DNA of 64,000 nucleotides from Iamia sp038233075 (GCA_038233075.1 JBBSMQ010000003.1:62001-126000); one strand, 5' to 3'; counted from the stretch's first letter, positions 25,545 through 33,868 are shown. The notes: a model not told the origin generated them from the letters alone. Numbers and translations are program-made.

Positions 25545-26495
25545 TCAGAAGTAGATGATGCTCTCGGCCTTGGCCTCGGCCTCGTCCAGATCGTCGGTGT
25601 AGGCCCCGGTCGAGAGGTACTTCCAGCCCCCGTCGCACACGATGAACACGATGGTGCCGGAGTCGATGCGCTCGGCCACCTTGGCCGCCCCCGCCAGGGC
25701 CGCACCCGAGGAGATGCCGGCGAACACACCGGCCTCGGCGACGAGGCGACGGGTCCACTCCAGGGACTCTCGGGGGCGCACGATGCGCTTGCCGTCGAGC
25801 AGCTCCAGACCGCCCCACTTCTCGAACACGGGCGGGATGTAGCCGTCGTCGAGGTTCCGGAGCCCCTCGACCAGCTCTCCCGCCGGAGGCTCGACGGCCA
25901 GGATCGAGACATCGGGTCGGGTCTCGCGCAGGTAGGTCCCGACCCCCATGAGCGTGCCGCTGGTGCCCAGACCGGCGACGAAGTGGGTGATGTCGGGGAC
26001 GTCGCGGAGGATCTCCGGTCCGGTGGTGTCGTAGTGGGCCTGGGGGTTGGCCTCGTTGCCGTACTGGTAGAGGAACACCCACTCGGGGTGCTCCTCGGCC
26101 AGGGCCTGGGCCCGACGCACGGCCCCGTTGGAGCCCTCGGCCCCGGGCGACAGGATGATGTCGGCGCCGAAGACCTCCAGCAGCTGACGACGCTCGACCG
26201 AGACGTTCTCGGGCAACACGATGGTGATCGGGTAGCCCCGCAGCTGGCAGATCATGGCCAGGGCGATGCCGGTGTTGCCCGACGAGGGCTCGATCACCCT
26301 CCGCCCCGGCTGGAGAGTGCCGTCGGCCTCGGCCTCGTCGATCATCTTCAACGCGATGCGGTCCTTGACCGAGCCTGCCGGGTTGTTGCCCTCGAGCTTG
26401 GCCAGCAGGCGGACGCGTGGGTTCGGGCTCAGCTGGCTGACATCGATGATCGGGGTGTCACCGATCAAGTCGGTGATCGAGGAGTAGACGGCCAC
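25545..26495 (-). CDS. cysM: CysM-type PLP-dependent cysteine synthase
   Basis: A 316-aa fold-type II PLP enzyme. The PLP lysine is K44 in NPAGSVKDR; the cofactor phosphate and substrate loops are VIEPSSGNTGIAL, GLGTSGTLMG and GISSGAAL. The text resembles M. tuberculosis CysM (an O-phosphoserine sulfhydrylase that uses CysO thiocarboxylate), including the C-terminal CDGGWKYLSTGAYT followed by a ~20-residue tail. GTG at 26495 gives the normal N-terminus. The neighbour mec supports the CysO-dependent route, but no cysO lies between them. Confidence 0.93.
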   Translation of the reverse strand: MAVYSSITDLIGDTPIIDVSQLSPNPRVRLLAKLEGNNPAGSVKDRIALKMIDEAEADGTLQPGRRVIEPSSGNTGIALAMICQLRGYPITIVLPENVSVERRQLLEVFGADIILSPGAEGSNGAVRRAQALAEEHPEWVFLYQYGNEANPQAHYDTTGPEILRDVPDITHFVAGLGTSGTLMGVGTYLRETRPDVSILAVEPPAGELVEGLRNLDDGYIPPVFEKWGGLELLDGKRIVRPRESLEWTRRLVAEAGVFAGISSGAALAGAAKVAERIDSGTIVFIVCDGGWKYLSTGAYTDDLDEAEAKAESIIYF

Positions 26496-26607
26496 GGGGC
26501 TCCACGGCGAGGTTCGAGGGGCACCCACCCGGAAACCCGAGTGGTCTGGTCAGCAATCCTACCGCCGGGGGTGCGCGGTGCGGACCCCCTGACCACCGAG
26601 GTTGAGC

Positions 26608-27051
26608 TCAGGCGGGGCTCATCACCACCTGCTCCTCACGCACGCGGCGACCGGCGAGCAGGAAGGAGCGCAGGACCGGGCTGGGCTCCCGCAGCGAGAC
26701 GATCACGGAGTGCCACCCCTCGAGGAGGGGGTTGTCGGCCTTGTCGACGTCGGTCTCCGACGGCCACGCCTCGGAGTGGGTGTGGGAGTGGGCCACACCC
26801 ACCTGGTCGAGGCCGAGGGGGTCGAGGTGACGGTCGGCTGCCAGGAAGCCCTCGGGACCAATGGTGTACGTGCGCGACGACGCATCGTGGTTCCGGGTGG
26901 GGACGAACGCCTCGACGGTGGCTCGGGACAGGCCGTCGGCGTCGAGGCCGTCGAGCACCCGGCCCCCGAGGAGCCCGCACGCCTCGTCCGGGAAGCCGCC
27001 GAGGGCGTGGGCGACCAGCAGGGCGCGGGCGGTGGGATCCAGGTGCAACAC
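26608..27051 (-). CDS. mec: Mec-type JAMM metallopeptidase (CysO-cysteine hydrolase)
   Basis: A 147-aa JAB1/MPN zinc peptidase. The complete JAMM site is present: Glu24 in PDEACGLLGG, and H-x-H-x7-S-x2-D at H88, H90, S98 and D101 (GVAHSHTHSEAWPSETD). In M. tuberculosis Mec (Rv1334) releases cysteine from the C-terminus of the sulfur carrier CysO. Here it is 112 bp upstream of cysM on the same strand. The start is GTG at 27051; TTG one codon later is the alternative. Confidence 0.88.
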   Translation of the reverse strand: MLHLDPTARALLVAHALGGFPDEACGLLGGRVLDGLDADGLSRATVEAFVPTRNHDASSRTYTIGPEGFLAADRHLDPLGLDQVGVAHSHTHSEAWPSETDVDKADNPLLEGWHSVIVSLREPSPVLRSFLLAGRRVREEQVVMSPA

Positions 27052-27128
27052 GCCGCCGAGCGTACCGACGCCGGTCGCCGCGCCCGGCCCATCGACGCCG
27101 CTCCCTGCCCGGTAGCGTCGAGTCCCTC

Positions 27129-27611
27129 ATGGCCACCAGGACGGGCGACGGCACCACCGTCATCGCCACCAACCGGGTCGCTCGGCGCGACTACGACATC
27201 CTCGACTCCTGGGAGGCCGGGGTCGTCCTTCGCGGCGCCGAGGTCAAGTCGCTGCGGGAGGCCAAGGTCCAGCTGGCCGACAGCTACGCCCGACTCGTCG
27301 ACGAGGAGCTCTGGGTGTTCGGCATCAGCATCACGGCCTACTCCCACGCCTCCAAGCAGGTCCCCCCGGAGCCGGTGCGGGAGCGCAAGCTGCTGCTCCA
27401 CCGCCACCAGCTGGACCTGATCAGCGACCGCCTGGCCCGCGAGCGTCTCTCGCTCATCCCCCTCGTCCTCTACTTCAGGGACGGACGGGTGAAGCTCGAG
27501 CTGGGCCTGGCTCGCGGCCGCCGCCAGGTCGACAAGCGCGAGGTGATCGCGCGCCGCGACGCCGAGCTCGAGGCCCGGCGCGCCATGGCGCGAGGTCACC
27601 GCCGAGGCTGA
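27129..27611 (+). CDS. smpB: SsrA-binding protein SmpB
   Basis: A 160-aa RNA-binding protein required for tmRNA to enter stalled ribosomes. Typical text: VIATNRVARRDYDILDSWEAGVVLRGAEVKSLREAKVQLADSYARL, HLQ-type region replaced by YSHASKQVPPEPVRERKLLLHRHQLD, LIPLVLYFRDGRVKLELGLARGRRQVDKRE. The C-terminal basic tail follows. The tmRNA gene itself lies 1.7 kb downstream on the same strand. Confidence 0.97.
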   Translation: MATRTGDGTTVIATNRVARRDYDILDSWEAGVVLRGAEVKSLREAKVQLADSYARLVDEELWVFGISITAYSHASKQVPPEPVRERKLLLHRHQLDLISDRLARERLSLIPLVLYFRDGRVKLELGLARGRRQVDKREVIARRDAELEARRAMARGHRRG

Positions 27612-27669
27612 GGGGCACCCGCCGCGAGGGTCACCGTTTCGGAGGATCGGGGCTGCGAAGATTGCGCCC

Positions 27670-29244
27670 GTGCTGCTGCACGAGCTCGCTCTGGATCCCT
27701 CGGCGGCAGCCGACGAGTCCCCCGCCCTCATCACCCCCGACGACACCTGGACCCGGGGGGAGCTGCGAGCTGCGGTCACCGAGCTGACGGGCGCAGCCGC
27801 GGCGGTGGCCCGCCCCGGGGGACGCATCGCGATCGTGGCCGACAGCCGACCGGAGGTCGTCGCCTTGCTCCTGGCGATCCCGGCCGCGGGCCGGATCGCC
27901 GTACCGATCAACGTGCGCCTCACGCCCGAGGAGGTGCTGGATGCCCTCGACCACAGCGGCGCCGAGACGCTGGTGGCGACCGAACCCGAGCTCGCCCGGC
28001 TGCGTTCCGTCCTGCCCGCGGCGGCCACCGTGGAGACGACCGTGGGCCTGGACCCGGGCGCCGGGGACATCAGCCTCGAGACGCTGTCGGCCGCCCCCGC
28101 CCTGCCGACACCGACCTCAGCGGTGCCGGGCTCGCTCGATGCCCCGGCGTGGATCATCGCCGCCAGTGGGACGACGGGCCGAGCCCGGGGCGCCGTGGTC
28201 ACCGCACGCAGCCTCGGGGCGGCGGTGAGCACCACCGCGGCGGCCCGCCCGCTGGCCGACGACGACGTCTACCTCTACCCGTTCCCGCTCTACCACGTAT
28301 CGGCCTACAACGTCCTGCACGCGCTGTCCCGGGGGCGTCCTGTCGTGCTGCCCCTGCGGTTCGACGCCCCGACCGTCTGCGCCCTGGCCGAGGCGCACAG
28401 GGTCACCGCCATGTCGCTGGCGCCCACCATGCTCCGATCGCTGCTCGACCACCGTGGCACCCAACCCGACCCGGAGTCGGTGCTGGCCGACCTGCGCACC
28501 GTAGCCTACGGGGCGGCACCGATGCCCCGGGCCCTGCTCGTCGAGGCCGCCAGTTCCCTGGGGGTGGGCTTCGCCCAGGGGTACGGGATGACCGAGCTGT
28601 CAGGTAACGCGGTGTTCCTGTCCCCCGAGCACCACCGACGGGGCATCGAGGGCGACGGGCGCCTACTGGGCGCGGCCGGGTGGCCCGGCCCGGGCGTCGA
28701 GCTGCAGATCGTCGACGACGACGGCACCGAGCTCCCGTCGGGTGAGCCGGGCGAGGTGTGCGTCCGCGGCGAGCAGGTGTGCACCGGGTACTGGGGAGAC
28801 CCGGAGTCCACCACCTCCGCGTTCCGGGACGGTTGGCTCCGCACCGGCGATGTCGGCGTCCTCGACGACGACGGGCTGCTGACCATCGTCGACCGGGCCA
28901 AGGACATCATCATCACCGGCGGCGAGAACGTGGCCTCCCGTGAGGTCGAGGACGTGATCGGCGGGCACCCGCTCGTGTCGCGGGTGGCGGTGGTCGGCGT
29001 GGCCGACGACCAGTGGGGCGAGGCGGTGTGGGCCGTGGTCGTCGCCCGCCCTGACGCCGAGCACGACCCCGTCCGCCTGAAGGCGGAGATCGCGGCGCGG
29101 GCCCGTCGTCACCTCGCCGCCTTCAAGGTCCCCAAGCAGATGGTGCTGGCCGAGGACCTCCCGATCAACGCGGGAGGCAAGGTGCAGAAGGCCGAGCTGC
29201 GCCGCCGGCTGTCGGGTGTTCACGCCGGGGCCGACCAAGCCTGA
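27670..29244 (+). CDS. acyl-CoA synthetase / AMP-dependent ligase
   Basis: A 524-aa ANL-superfamily enzyme that activates a carboxylic acid as acyl-AMP and transfers it to CoA. Motifs in order: A3 P-loop ASGTTGRARGAVV (the usual PKG is ARG here), YPFPLYHVSAYN, A5 GYGMTELSG, GEVCVRG, A7 GWLRTGDVG, A8 DRAKDIIITGGENVASREVE, and A10 LPINAGGKVQKAELRR with the catalytic Lys. Starts at GTG, 58 bp after smpB. Substrate not predictable; it resembles fatty/aryl acyl-CoA ligases of the FadD group. Confidence 0.93.
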   Translation: MLLHELALDPSAAADESPALITPDDTWTRGELRAAVTELTGAAAAVARPGGRIAIVADSRPEVVALLLAIPAAGRIAVPINVRLTPEEVLDALDHSGAETLVATEPELARLRSVLPAAATVETTVGLDPGAGDISLETLSAAPALPTPTSAVPGSLDAPAWIIAASGTTGRARGAVVTARSLGAAVSTTAAARPLADDDVYLYPFPLYHVSAYNVLHALSRGRPVVLPLRFDAPTVCALAEAHRVTAMSLAPTMLRSLLDHRGTQPDPESVLADLRTVAYGAAPMPRALLVEAASSLGVGFAQGYGMTELSGNAVFLSPEHHRRGIEGDGRLLGAAGWPGPGVELQIVDDDGTELPSGEPGEVCVRGEQVCTGYWGDPESTTSAFRDGWLRTGDVGVLDDDGLLTIVDRAKDIIITGGENVASREVEDVIGGHPLVSRVAVVGVADDQWGEAVWAVVVARPDAEHDPVRLKAEIAARARRHLAAFKVPKQMVLAEDLPINAGGKVQKAELRRRLSGVHAGADQA

Positions 29245-29289
29245 GCTGTCCATCCTGTTGCCCGTGCAGGGGTCGCGCCTCCCGGCCCC

Positions 29290-29295
29290 TAGAAT
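29290..29295 (+). promoter_or_regulatory. candidate -10 element of ssrA
   Basis: TAGAAT sits ~55 bp before the mature tmRNA 5' end, which would leave a short precursor for RNase P. No good -35 is seen at 16-18 bp. A short hairpin (29304-29318) follows. Weak call. Confidence 0.3.
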
Positions 29296-29349
29296 AGACG
29301 CCCGCCCGCAGCGCGGGCCGCTGGTTCCTTGACATCCCAACCAGCACAC

Positions 29350-29728
29350 GGGGCTGACCGGTTTCGACGTCGAGTCTGTGACCCCATCGTGCGACCGGAG
29401 TTGCTCAGACTCCTAAAACAGGGCACACAAGTAACCGCCGACGGCGATTACGCTCTCGCCGCCTGACCCAGTCAGGTGACAGAGAGACACAGCGACCAGC
29501 AATGGCACGCGGGGCCTGACCACGACAGCCCGGCAACAGGAGTCGTGGTGGACGGCGGGAGAGACCGCTGACCGCAGGGAAAGACCGCTGACCGCTCGGA
29601 AAGCCGAGTCGGTGCCCGCAAGGGCAGCCCACCCGGGGGCGCACCAGCCGTAGAGGTGCAGGCACGGGAACGGTCGTAGCGCGGTCGGTGATCGCTTGGC
29701 GGACGGGGGTTCGATTCCCCCCAGCTCC
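29350..29728 (+). ncRNA. ssrA: transfer-messenger RNA (tmRNA)
   Basis: The 5' end GGGGCTGACCGGTTTCGACG and the 3' end GGGGGTTCGATTCCCCCCAGCTCCA pair to form the tRNA-like domain (acceptor GGGGCTG/CAGCTCC with a G-U pair, T arm with TTCGATT). The 379-nt length is normal. The tag frame begins at GCC 29437 and ends at TGA 29464-29466, giving ADGDYALAA, whose last residues match the ClpXP/ClpAP degradation signal of actinobacterial tags. It rescues ribosomes stalled on broken mRNA together with SmpB. Confidence 0.95.
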
Positions 29729-29989
29729 ACTCCACCCTGGACTTCCCCTCGGACGGGTCTCGTCGCGCCGACGCGGCTGTCGGCATCTGCGCGCACAGGG
29801 TGGCTTCACCGCCGAGAGTGGTGACGCACCACCGGTCTTCCACGCGCGCTGCGTGCAGGGGCCTCAGGCGAGTCGGCCCGAGCTGGTGCGCCGGACATTT
29901 CCGCGCCCGCACGGATCACTGCGGTCACGACCCTGCCGCCGACGTGACCGAAGTCTCTGCGAACGGCAGGAAAAATCTCACCCTCTGTG

Positions 29990-30018
29990 CTGACATGGCG
30001 GCTGCAAGCACGTAGAGT
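29990..30018 (+). promoter_or_regulatory. sigma-A-type promoter for the GT2 gene
   Basis: CTGACA and TAGAGT are separated by exactly 17 bp, ending 54 bp before the ATG at 30073. The surrounding 100 bp is AT-richer than the rest of the window. The 260 bp from the tmRNA end to this promoter holds no supported gene. Confidence 0.5.
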
Positions 30019-30072
30019 GCCACCACGAAGAGCGGTTCTCGCTCGATATAGACACAGAAAGTAGGCAGCGAG

Positions 30073-31239
30073 ATGCAGGCAACGACCCCGGCTCCCACGG
30101 CGACCGACGACGACCAGGACGACATCGACGACCGCGGTGGAGCGGCTGTCGAGCAGCTGCTCGCCCGCCACCCGGCCGAGGCCGAGGCCGAGCAACGCCG
30201 CCCGGCCTGCATCCTGATCGCCTCCCGCAACGGCGCCGTCCAGGTCGGGGCGGTCATCGAGCGGGCGGTGCGCCAGTGCCCGGTGTTCCTGGTGTCCGAC
30301 GCCAGCACCGACGACACCGTCGCCATCGCCGAGGCCGCCGGCGCCGAGGTGCTCCCGCTCGAGGTAAACGTGGGCAAGCCCTCAGCCATCCGGGCCGCGC
30401 TCGAGCACTTCCGCATCGTCGACCGGTTCGAGACCGTCACGGTCATCGACGACGACACCAGCCTCGAGGCCGACTTCGTGGCCCGGTGCCTGGCCCGCAT
30501 GCGGGGCGGCGTCGCCATCGTCGTGGGCAAGACGGCGTCGGACTGGCGCTCTGAGGTGAGGTGGAACCCCTGGGTCGCCTCCCGCGCCTTCGCCTACTGG
30601 CGCTACCAGCTCTTCGTCCGCCGAGGGCAGTCGGCGTTCAACGTCATGAACTGCATCTCCGGCTCGAACTCCATGTACCGCTCCGACCTGCTGGCCGACC
30701 TCACCGGCCAGCCCACGCCCTACATCGTCGACGACACCTACTGGACCCTGGAGACCCACCGCCGGAAGCTGGGTCGCATCGTCTACGCCCCCGACGCGGT
30801 CGCCGCAGTGCAGGACCCGGTCGACATGTCGAGCTGGTACTCCCAGAACCTCCGCTGGCTGTGGGGCACCATGCAGGGCATCCACGGCCACAAGGTGGGT
30901 CGCCGCCGCAGCTGGTTCGACGTGGCCTACGTCGGGCTCATGCTCGACTGGGTCCTCTACGTCCTGCTGTGGCCGGTACTGCTGGTCGTCGGCATCGTCA
31001 CGACCAACGCCTCGCTCGCCGAGTCTCTCGCCATCTACGCCGCCGGCTACCTCGGCTGGTCGGTGATCGGTGCCATCGCCCTGCGGCGCTGGCGCCTGGT
31101 CGCCCTGTTCCCGCTGCTCATGGCCATCGACTGGATCTACCGGGTGCTGTTCGTGCACTCGCTGGTCAAGACGATCCGCCAGCCCCGGGTCGAGAGCTGC
31201 GTGTGGGAGTCCCCCGCCCGCTACGAGGCCGCCGCCTGA
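30073..31239 (+). CDS. membrane GT2 glycosyltransferase
   Basis: A 388-aa family 2 glycosyltransferase of the processive (hyaluronan/cellulose synthase-like) type. The GT-A domain (~45-260) carries ILIASRNG, VSDASTDDT, TVIDDDTSLE (the DxD region), SGSNSMYR, VDDTYWT and QNLRWLWG (the QxxRW motif that binds the growing chain). Hydrophobic helices follow (ALRR region and DWVLYVLLWPVLLVVGIV, LAIYAAGYLGWSVIGAIAL, LVALFPLLMAIDWIYRVLF). It may synthesise or export a surface polysaccharide. It is followed after 64 bp by a small membrane protein gene. Confidence 0.88.
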   Translation: MQATTPAPTATDDDQDDIDDRGGAAVEQLLARHPAEAEAEQRRPACILIASRNGAVQVGAVIERAVRQCPVFLVSDASTDDTVAIAEAAGAEVLPLEVNVGKPSAIRAALEHFRIVDRFETVTVIDDDTSLEADFVARCLARMRGGVAIVVGKTASDWRSEVRWNPWVASRAFAYWRYQLFVRRGQSAFNVMNCISGSNSMYRSDLLADLTGQPTPYIVDDTYWTLETHRRKLGRIVYAPDAVAAVQDPVDMSSWYSQNLRWLWGTMQGIHGHKVGRRRSWFDVAYVGLMLDWVLYVLLWPVLLVVGIVTTNASLAESLAIYAAGYLGWSVIGAIALRRWRLVALFPLLMAIDWIYRVLFVHSLVKTIRQPRVESCVWESPARYEAAA

Positions 31240-31260
31240 GCTCCAAGACCCCCAACACAA

Positions 31261-31287
31261 ACCTCACGAACCTCACGAACCTCACGA
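31261..31287. repeat. three tandem copies of ACCTCACGA
   Basis: Perfect 9-bp direct repeats between the GT2 stop codon and the ribosome binding site of the next gene. They lie in the transcribed spacer, so they would be present in the mRNA. Confidence 0.85.
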
Positions 31288-31303
31288 ACCCAAGGAGACC
31301 ACA

Positions 31304-31618
31304 ATGTCCAGCTCAGCCCTCCCCACGTCCATCGGCATCGGCCCCTCCATCGCCGGCAGCAGCCTCGGCGGCAACGTCGGCCTCGGCGGCATCGGCGGCG
31401 GTCACGTCGACGGCGCAGCCGGTGCGGTCGGCGTGAGCGGCACCGGCGTGCTCGCTCTCACCGGCGCCGGCCCGGGCACGCTGCTGCTCGCCCTGACCGG
31501 CCTGATCACCCTGATCCTGGGCGCCGTCGCCATGCTGACCGGGCGCAAGCTGCTGACCACCAGCGACACCGACTCGCCGCTGCGCGACCTGTCGGGTCGG
31601 GTGGGCGAGCTGGCCTAG
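31304..31618 (+). CDS. small glycine-rich membrane protein
   Basis: A 104-aa protein with AAGGAG 7 bases before the ATG. The first ~45 residues are Gly/Ser/Ala-rich (SSLGGNVGLGGIGGGHVDG), then a hydrophobic helix (~55-78) ends in GRK, and ~20 polar residues follow. LALTG occurs twice (residues 50-54 and 62-66), resembling the LAXTG motif of class E sortases followed by a membrane helix and basic residues, but there is no N-terminal signal peptide and no sortase gene is in the window. Probably co-transcribed with the GT2 gene. Function unknown. Confidence 0.7.
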   Translation: MSSSALPTSIGIGPSIAGSSLGGNVGLGGIGGGHVDGAAGAVGVSGTGVLALTGAGPGTLLLALTGLITLILGAVAMLTGRKLLTTSDTDSPLRDLSGRVGELA

Positions 31619-31646
31619 CGACGTTCGGGCGGGTCGGCCTCGCCAC

Positions 31647-32897
31647 TCAGCCCGACGCCGCGACCAGCAGGCTGCTGCGGTCGTCGTCGCTGCCCAGGTC
31701 CCAGACCGCGACGCCCCCCAGGGAACGCTCCTGGGCGTAGGCCACCTTGGCCCGGATCGACGCCGGGTCGTCGTAGGTGATGAACAGCCCGGAGCGGGCG
31801 TCGTAGAGCGACGGCACCTGGGCCGCGCGGCTCCACGACCGGGTCATCGTCGGGATGTGGTTCGCCACTAGGTCCGCGTAGTCCCACAGGCCCGGCTCTG
31901 AGGTGCCCATGGTGGTCCCGGTCGCGGGCTGGAACAGCCCGTCGTTCGTGCTGGAGACCCCGGTCCAGCCCCGCCCGTAGAAGGGGATGCCGAGGTTGAG
32001 GAGCCGCGCCGGGACCCCGCGTGACCGATACAGGTCGATCGCCGCGGTGACCGTGAACGACGGAGTCCCATCGCCAGGGGCGGCGCGGAGCGGTGCGTTG
32101 AACCCCGTTCGCGCCTCCCACGAGCCGTGGAAGTCGTAGGCCATGACGTTCAGGTGGTCCACGACCGAGGCGACCTGATCGATCTGGAAGTGGTCGAGGC
32201 TCCACGCCGCCGCCGGCGTGGCAGCGGTGAGGAGGTAGCGACGTCCAGCTGACGCGCCGCGAGCGTCGAGCTCGCGGCGTAGCTCCCGGAACAGGAGGGT
32301 TGCGTTGACGCGGTCGGCCGGGCGACCCTGCGCCGCGCCACCGCCCATCGGGTATTCCCAGTCGATGTCGATGCCGTCCAACCCATAGCGCTGGATGAAG
32401 TCGGCGCAGGTCGTGGCGAACCTTCGGCGCGACGCGTCGGTGAGCGCGGCATCGGAGAACCCCGATGAGAACGAGGATCCTCCGACCGAGATCGTGGTGC
32501 GGAGGTGCGGGTGCGCCGCTTTCAGCAGCTGCAGCTGACGGAGGTTGCCCTTGAACGGCGCCGTGGGCGGATCGCCAGGGAACGGCTTCTGCACGTCGGC
32601 CCACGGGTCGCCGAGAACGCACTCACCACCGCGGACGTCGGCGAAGGCGTAGTTCAGGTGCGTCAGTCGGTGAGCCGGGATGTCGGCAACCTGGCGGTCC
32701 CGCTCGTAGGCGCTCCACGAGGAGTAGTAGCCGACCACGCGGGAGCTGTGGACCGCCTCGACCTCGGGGATTCGCGGCGACACCGGGAGACACGCTGCCA
32801 TGCCGATCACGGCCAGCGCCATGAGGGCGACGAGGCGGAACCGGCCGGCGAGCAGGGCGCGCACCGTCCCCGGTTCGGGTCCCGCCGCCCTGTCCAT
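31647..32897 (-). CDS. GH18 family glycosidase (chitinase-like) lipoprotein
   Basis: A 416-aa protein. The N-terminal hydrophobic segment ends in a lipobox-like MAAC (~residue 35). The GH18 domain begins RVVGYYSSWSAYERD and shows FADV, TTISVGGSSFSSGFSDA, the catalytic DGIDIDWEYP (DxxDxDxE with the proton-donor Glu), VMAYDFHGSWE, LGIPFYGRGW and GVAVWDLGSDD. It would hydrolyse beta-1,4 N-acetylglucosamine polymers such as chitin outside the membrane. Convergent with the GT2/small protein genes, ~28 bp apart. Confidence 0.92.
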   Translation of the reverse strand: MDRAAGPEPGTVRALLAGRFRLVALMALAVIGMAACLPVSPRIPEVEAVHSSRVVGYYSSWSAYERDRQVADIPAHRLTHLNYAFADVRGGECVLGDPWADVQKPFPGDPPTAPFKGNLRQLQLLKAAHPHLRTTISVGGSSFSSGFSDAALTDASRRRFATTCADFIQRYGLDGIDIDWEYPMGGGAAQGRPADRVNATLLFRELRRELDARGASAGRRYLLTAATPAAAWSLDHFQIDQVASVVDHLNVMAYDFHGSWEARTGFNAPLRAAPGDGTPSFTVTAAIDLYRSRGVPARLLNLGIPFYGRGWTGVSSTNDGLFQPATGTTMGTSEPGLWDYADLVANHIPTMTRSWSRAAQVPSLYDARSGLFITYDDPASIRAKVAYAQERSLGGVAVWDLGSDDDRSSLLVAASG

Positions 32898-32960
32898 GCC
32901 GACCCATCGACAGGCGATCCTCCGTCATGAGCCCGGCGGGCCCGTTTCTTCGGCTCCCGC

Positions 32961-33836
32961 TCAGCGCTCGGGGGTGGAGGTGACCTCGAGGTGGACGGCG
33001 TAGGCCGGGGCGATGTTCTCGTCGATGACGAGGGTGTGGAGCAGGCCGATGGGCAACGGGGTGGCGTCGATGCCCTCGCCCTCCCCCGCGACCCGGCCCA
33101 TCGAGCCCACCGCCTGGACCTCGCCGGTGTCCATGTCGACCCGGTAGATGCCGTTGGTGTCGTCGTCGGTGGCCAGCCAGATGGCGCCGTCGCCGATGTC
33201 GGCGCCCTGGATGCGCTCGATCGTCCTGCTCATCTGGAGCGGCTCCTCCGGCATCACCGTGGTGCCGTCGACCCGATACCGAACGAGGGTGTCGTCGATG
33301 AACCGGTCGGCCGACCACACCAGCCCGTCGTCGGCGACGGTGACGAACGCGTTGTTGTGCTGAGCCACCTCGAACGAGTCGACCGGCTCGAGGGTCTCGG
33401 GGTCGAACCGGGCCGTGACCTGGACGCCGGTCTCCTTGTCCGGGGTCTCCAGCGGCACCCACAGCAGCCCGTCGTGGACGTCGCCATCACCCATGTGGTC
33501 ATAGCCCCGGGCCGCCAGCTCGGGGGGGATGCCCGGGGTCGTCTCCTGCACCACGGTGAAGTCCTCGTCGGTGCGGAACAGCATGTTGTTGTTGGTGATG
33601 ACCCAGCCCCCGTCGACCCGGGCGATGCCCTGGCGGAACGCCGGGTTCACGGTCACCTCGCCGGCGATGGTCGCCGTCCAGACCAGCGGCGCGGTCGTGG
33701 TCGACACGGCCGTGGTCGTGGTGGCCTCGCTGGTCGGGGTCGCACCCTCGTCGGGTGGTGACGACGTCCCGCAGGCGGCCAGCAGCACCACGGCCACCGC
33801 GACCAGCGACCGGACCGACAGCACGAGATCTTTCAC
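32961..33836 (-). CDS. lipoprotein with beta-propeller-like repeats
   Basis: A 291-aa exported lipoprotein: signal and lipobox LLAAC (Cys ~21), a Thr/Ser/Pro linker, then repeats such as GYDHMGDGDVHDGLLWVPLETPD, QHNNAFVTVADDGLVWSAD and QGADIGDGAIWLATDDDTNGIYRVDMDTG, which look like blades of a propeller. The GTG at 33836 gives a normal signal peptide; a TTG one codon upstream is possible. No enzyme motif is seen. Confidence 0.78.
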   Translation of the reverse strand: MKDLVLSVRSLVAVAVVLLAACGTSSPPDEGATPTSEATTTTAVSTTTAPLVWTATIAGEVTVNPAFRQGIARVDGGWVITNNNMLFRTDEDFTVVQETTPGIPPELAARGYDHMGDGDVHDGLLWVPLETPDKETGVQVTARFDPETLEPVDSFEVAQHNNAFVTVADDGLVWSADRFIDDTLVRYRVDGTTVMPEEPLQMSRTIERIQGADIGDGAIWLATDDDTNGIYRVDMDTGEVQAVGSMGRVAGEGEGIDATPLPIGLLHTLVIDENIAPAYAVHLEVTSTPER

Positions 33837-33868
33837 CAAAGGACGGTTGGGCGGGCGCAGGAGACGGA

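Noticed and set aside
29304..29318. Terminator of the acyl-CoA ligase gene
   Set aside because: Only a 6-bp stem (GCCCGC/GCGGGC) without a U tract, lying in the probable tmRNA precursor; too weak to call.
29350..30072. tmRNA 3' end as an integration site for a genomic island
   Set aside because: No integrase, no second copy of the tmRNA 3' end, and downstream genes have the same base composition as the rest.
31261..31287. Possible CRISPR-like direct repeats
   Set aside because: Directly adjoining 9-bp units with no spacers.
31304..31618. Sortase-anchored (LAXTG) surface protein
   Set aside because: LALTG followed by a helix and basic residues is suggestive, but there is no signal peptide, no sortase gene and 20 residues follow the basic stop, so I kept it as an unassigned membrane protein.
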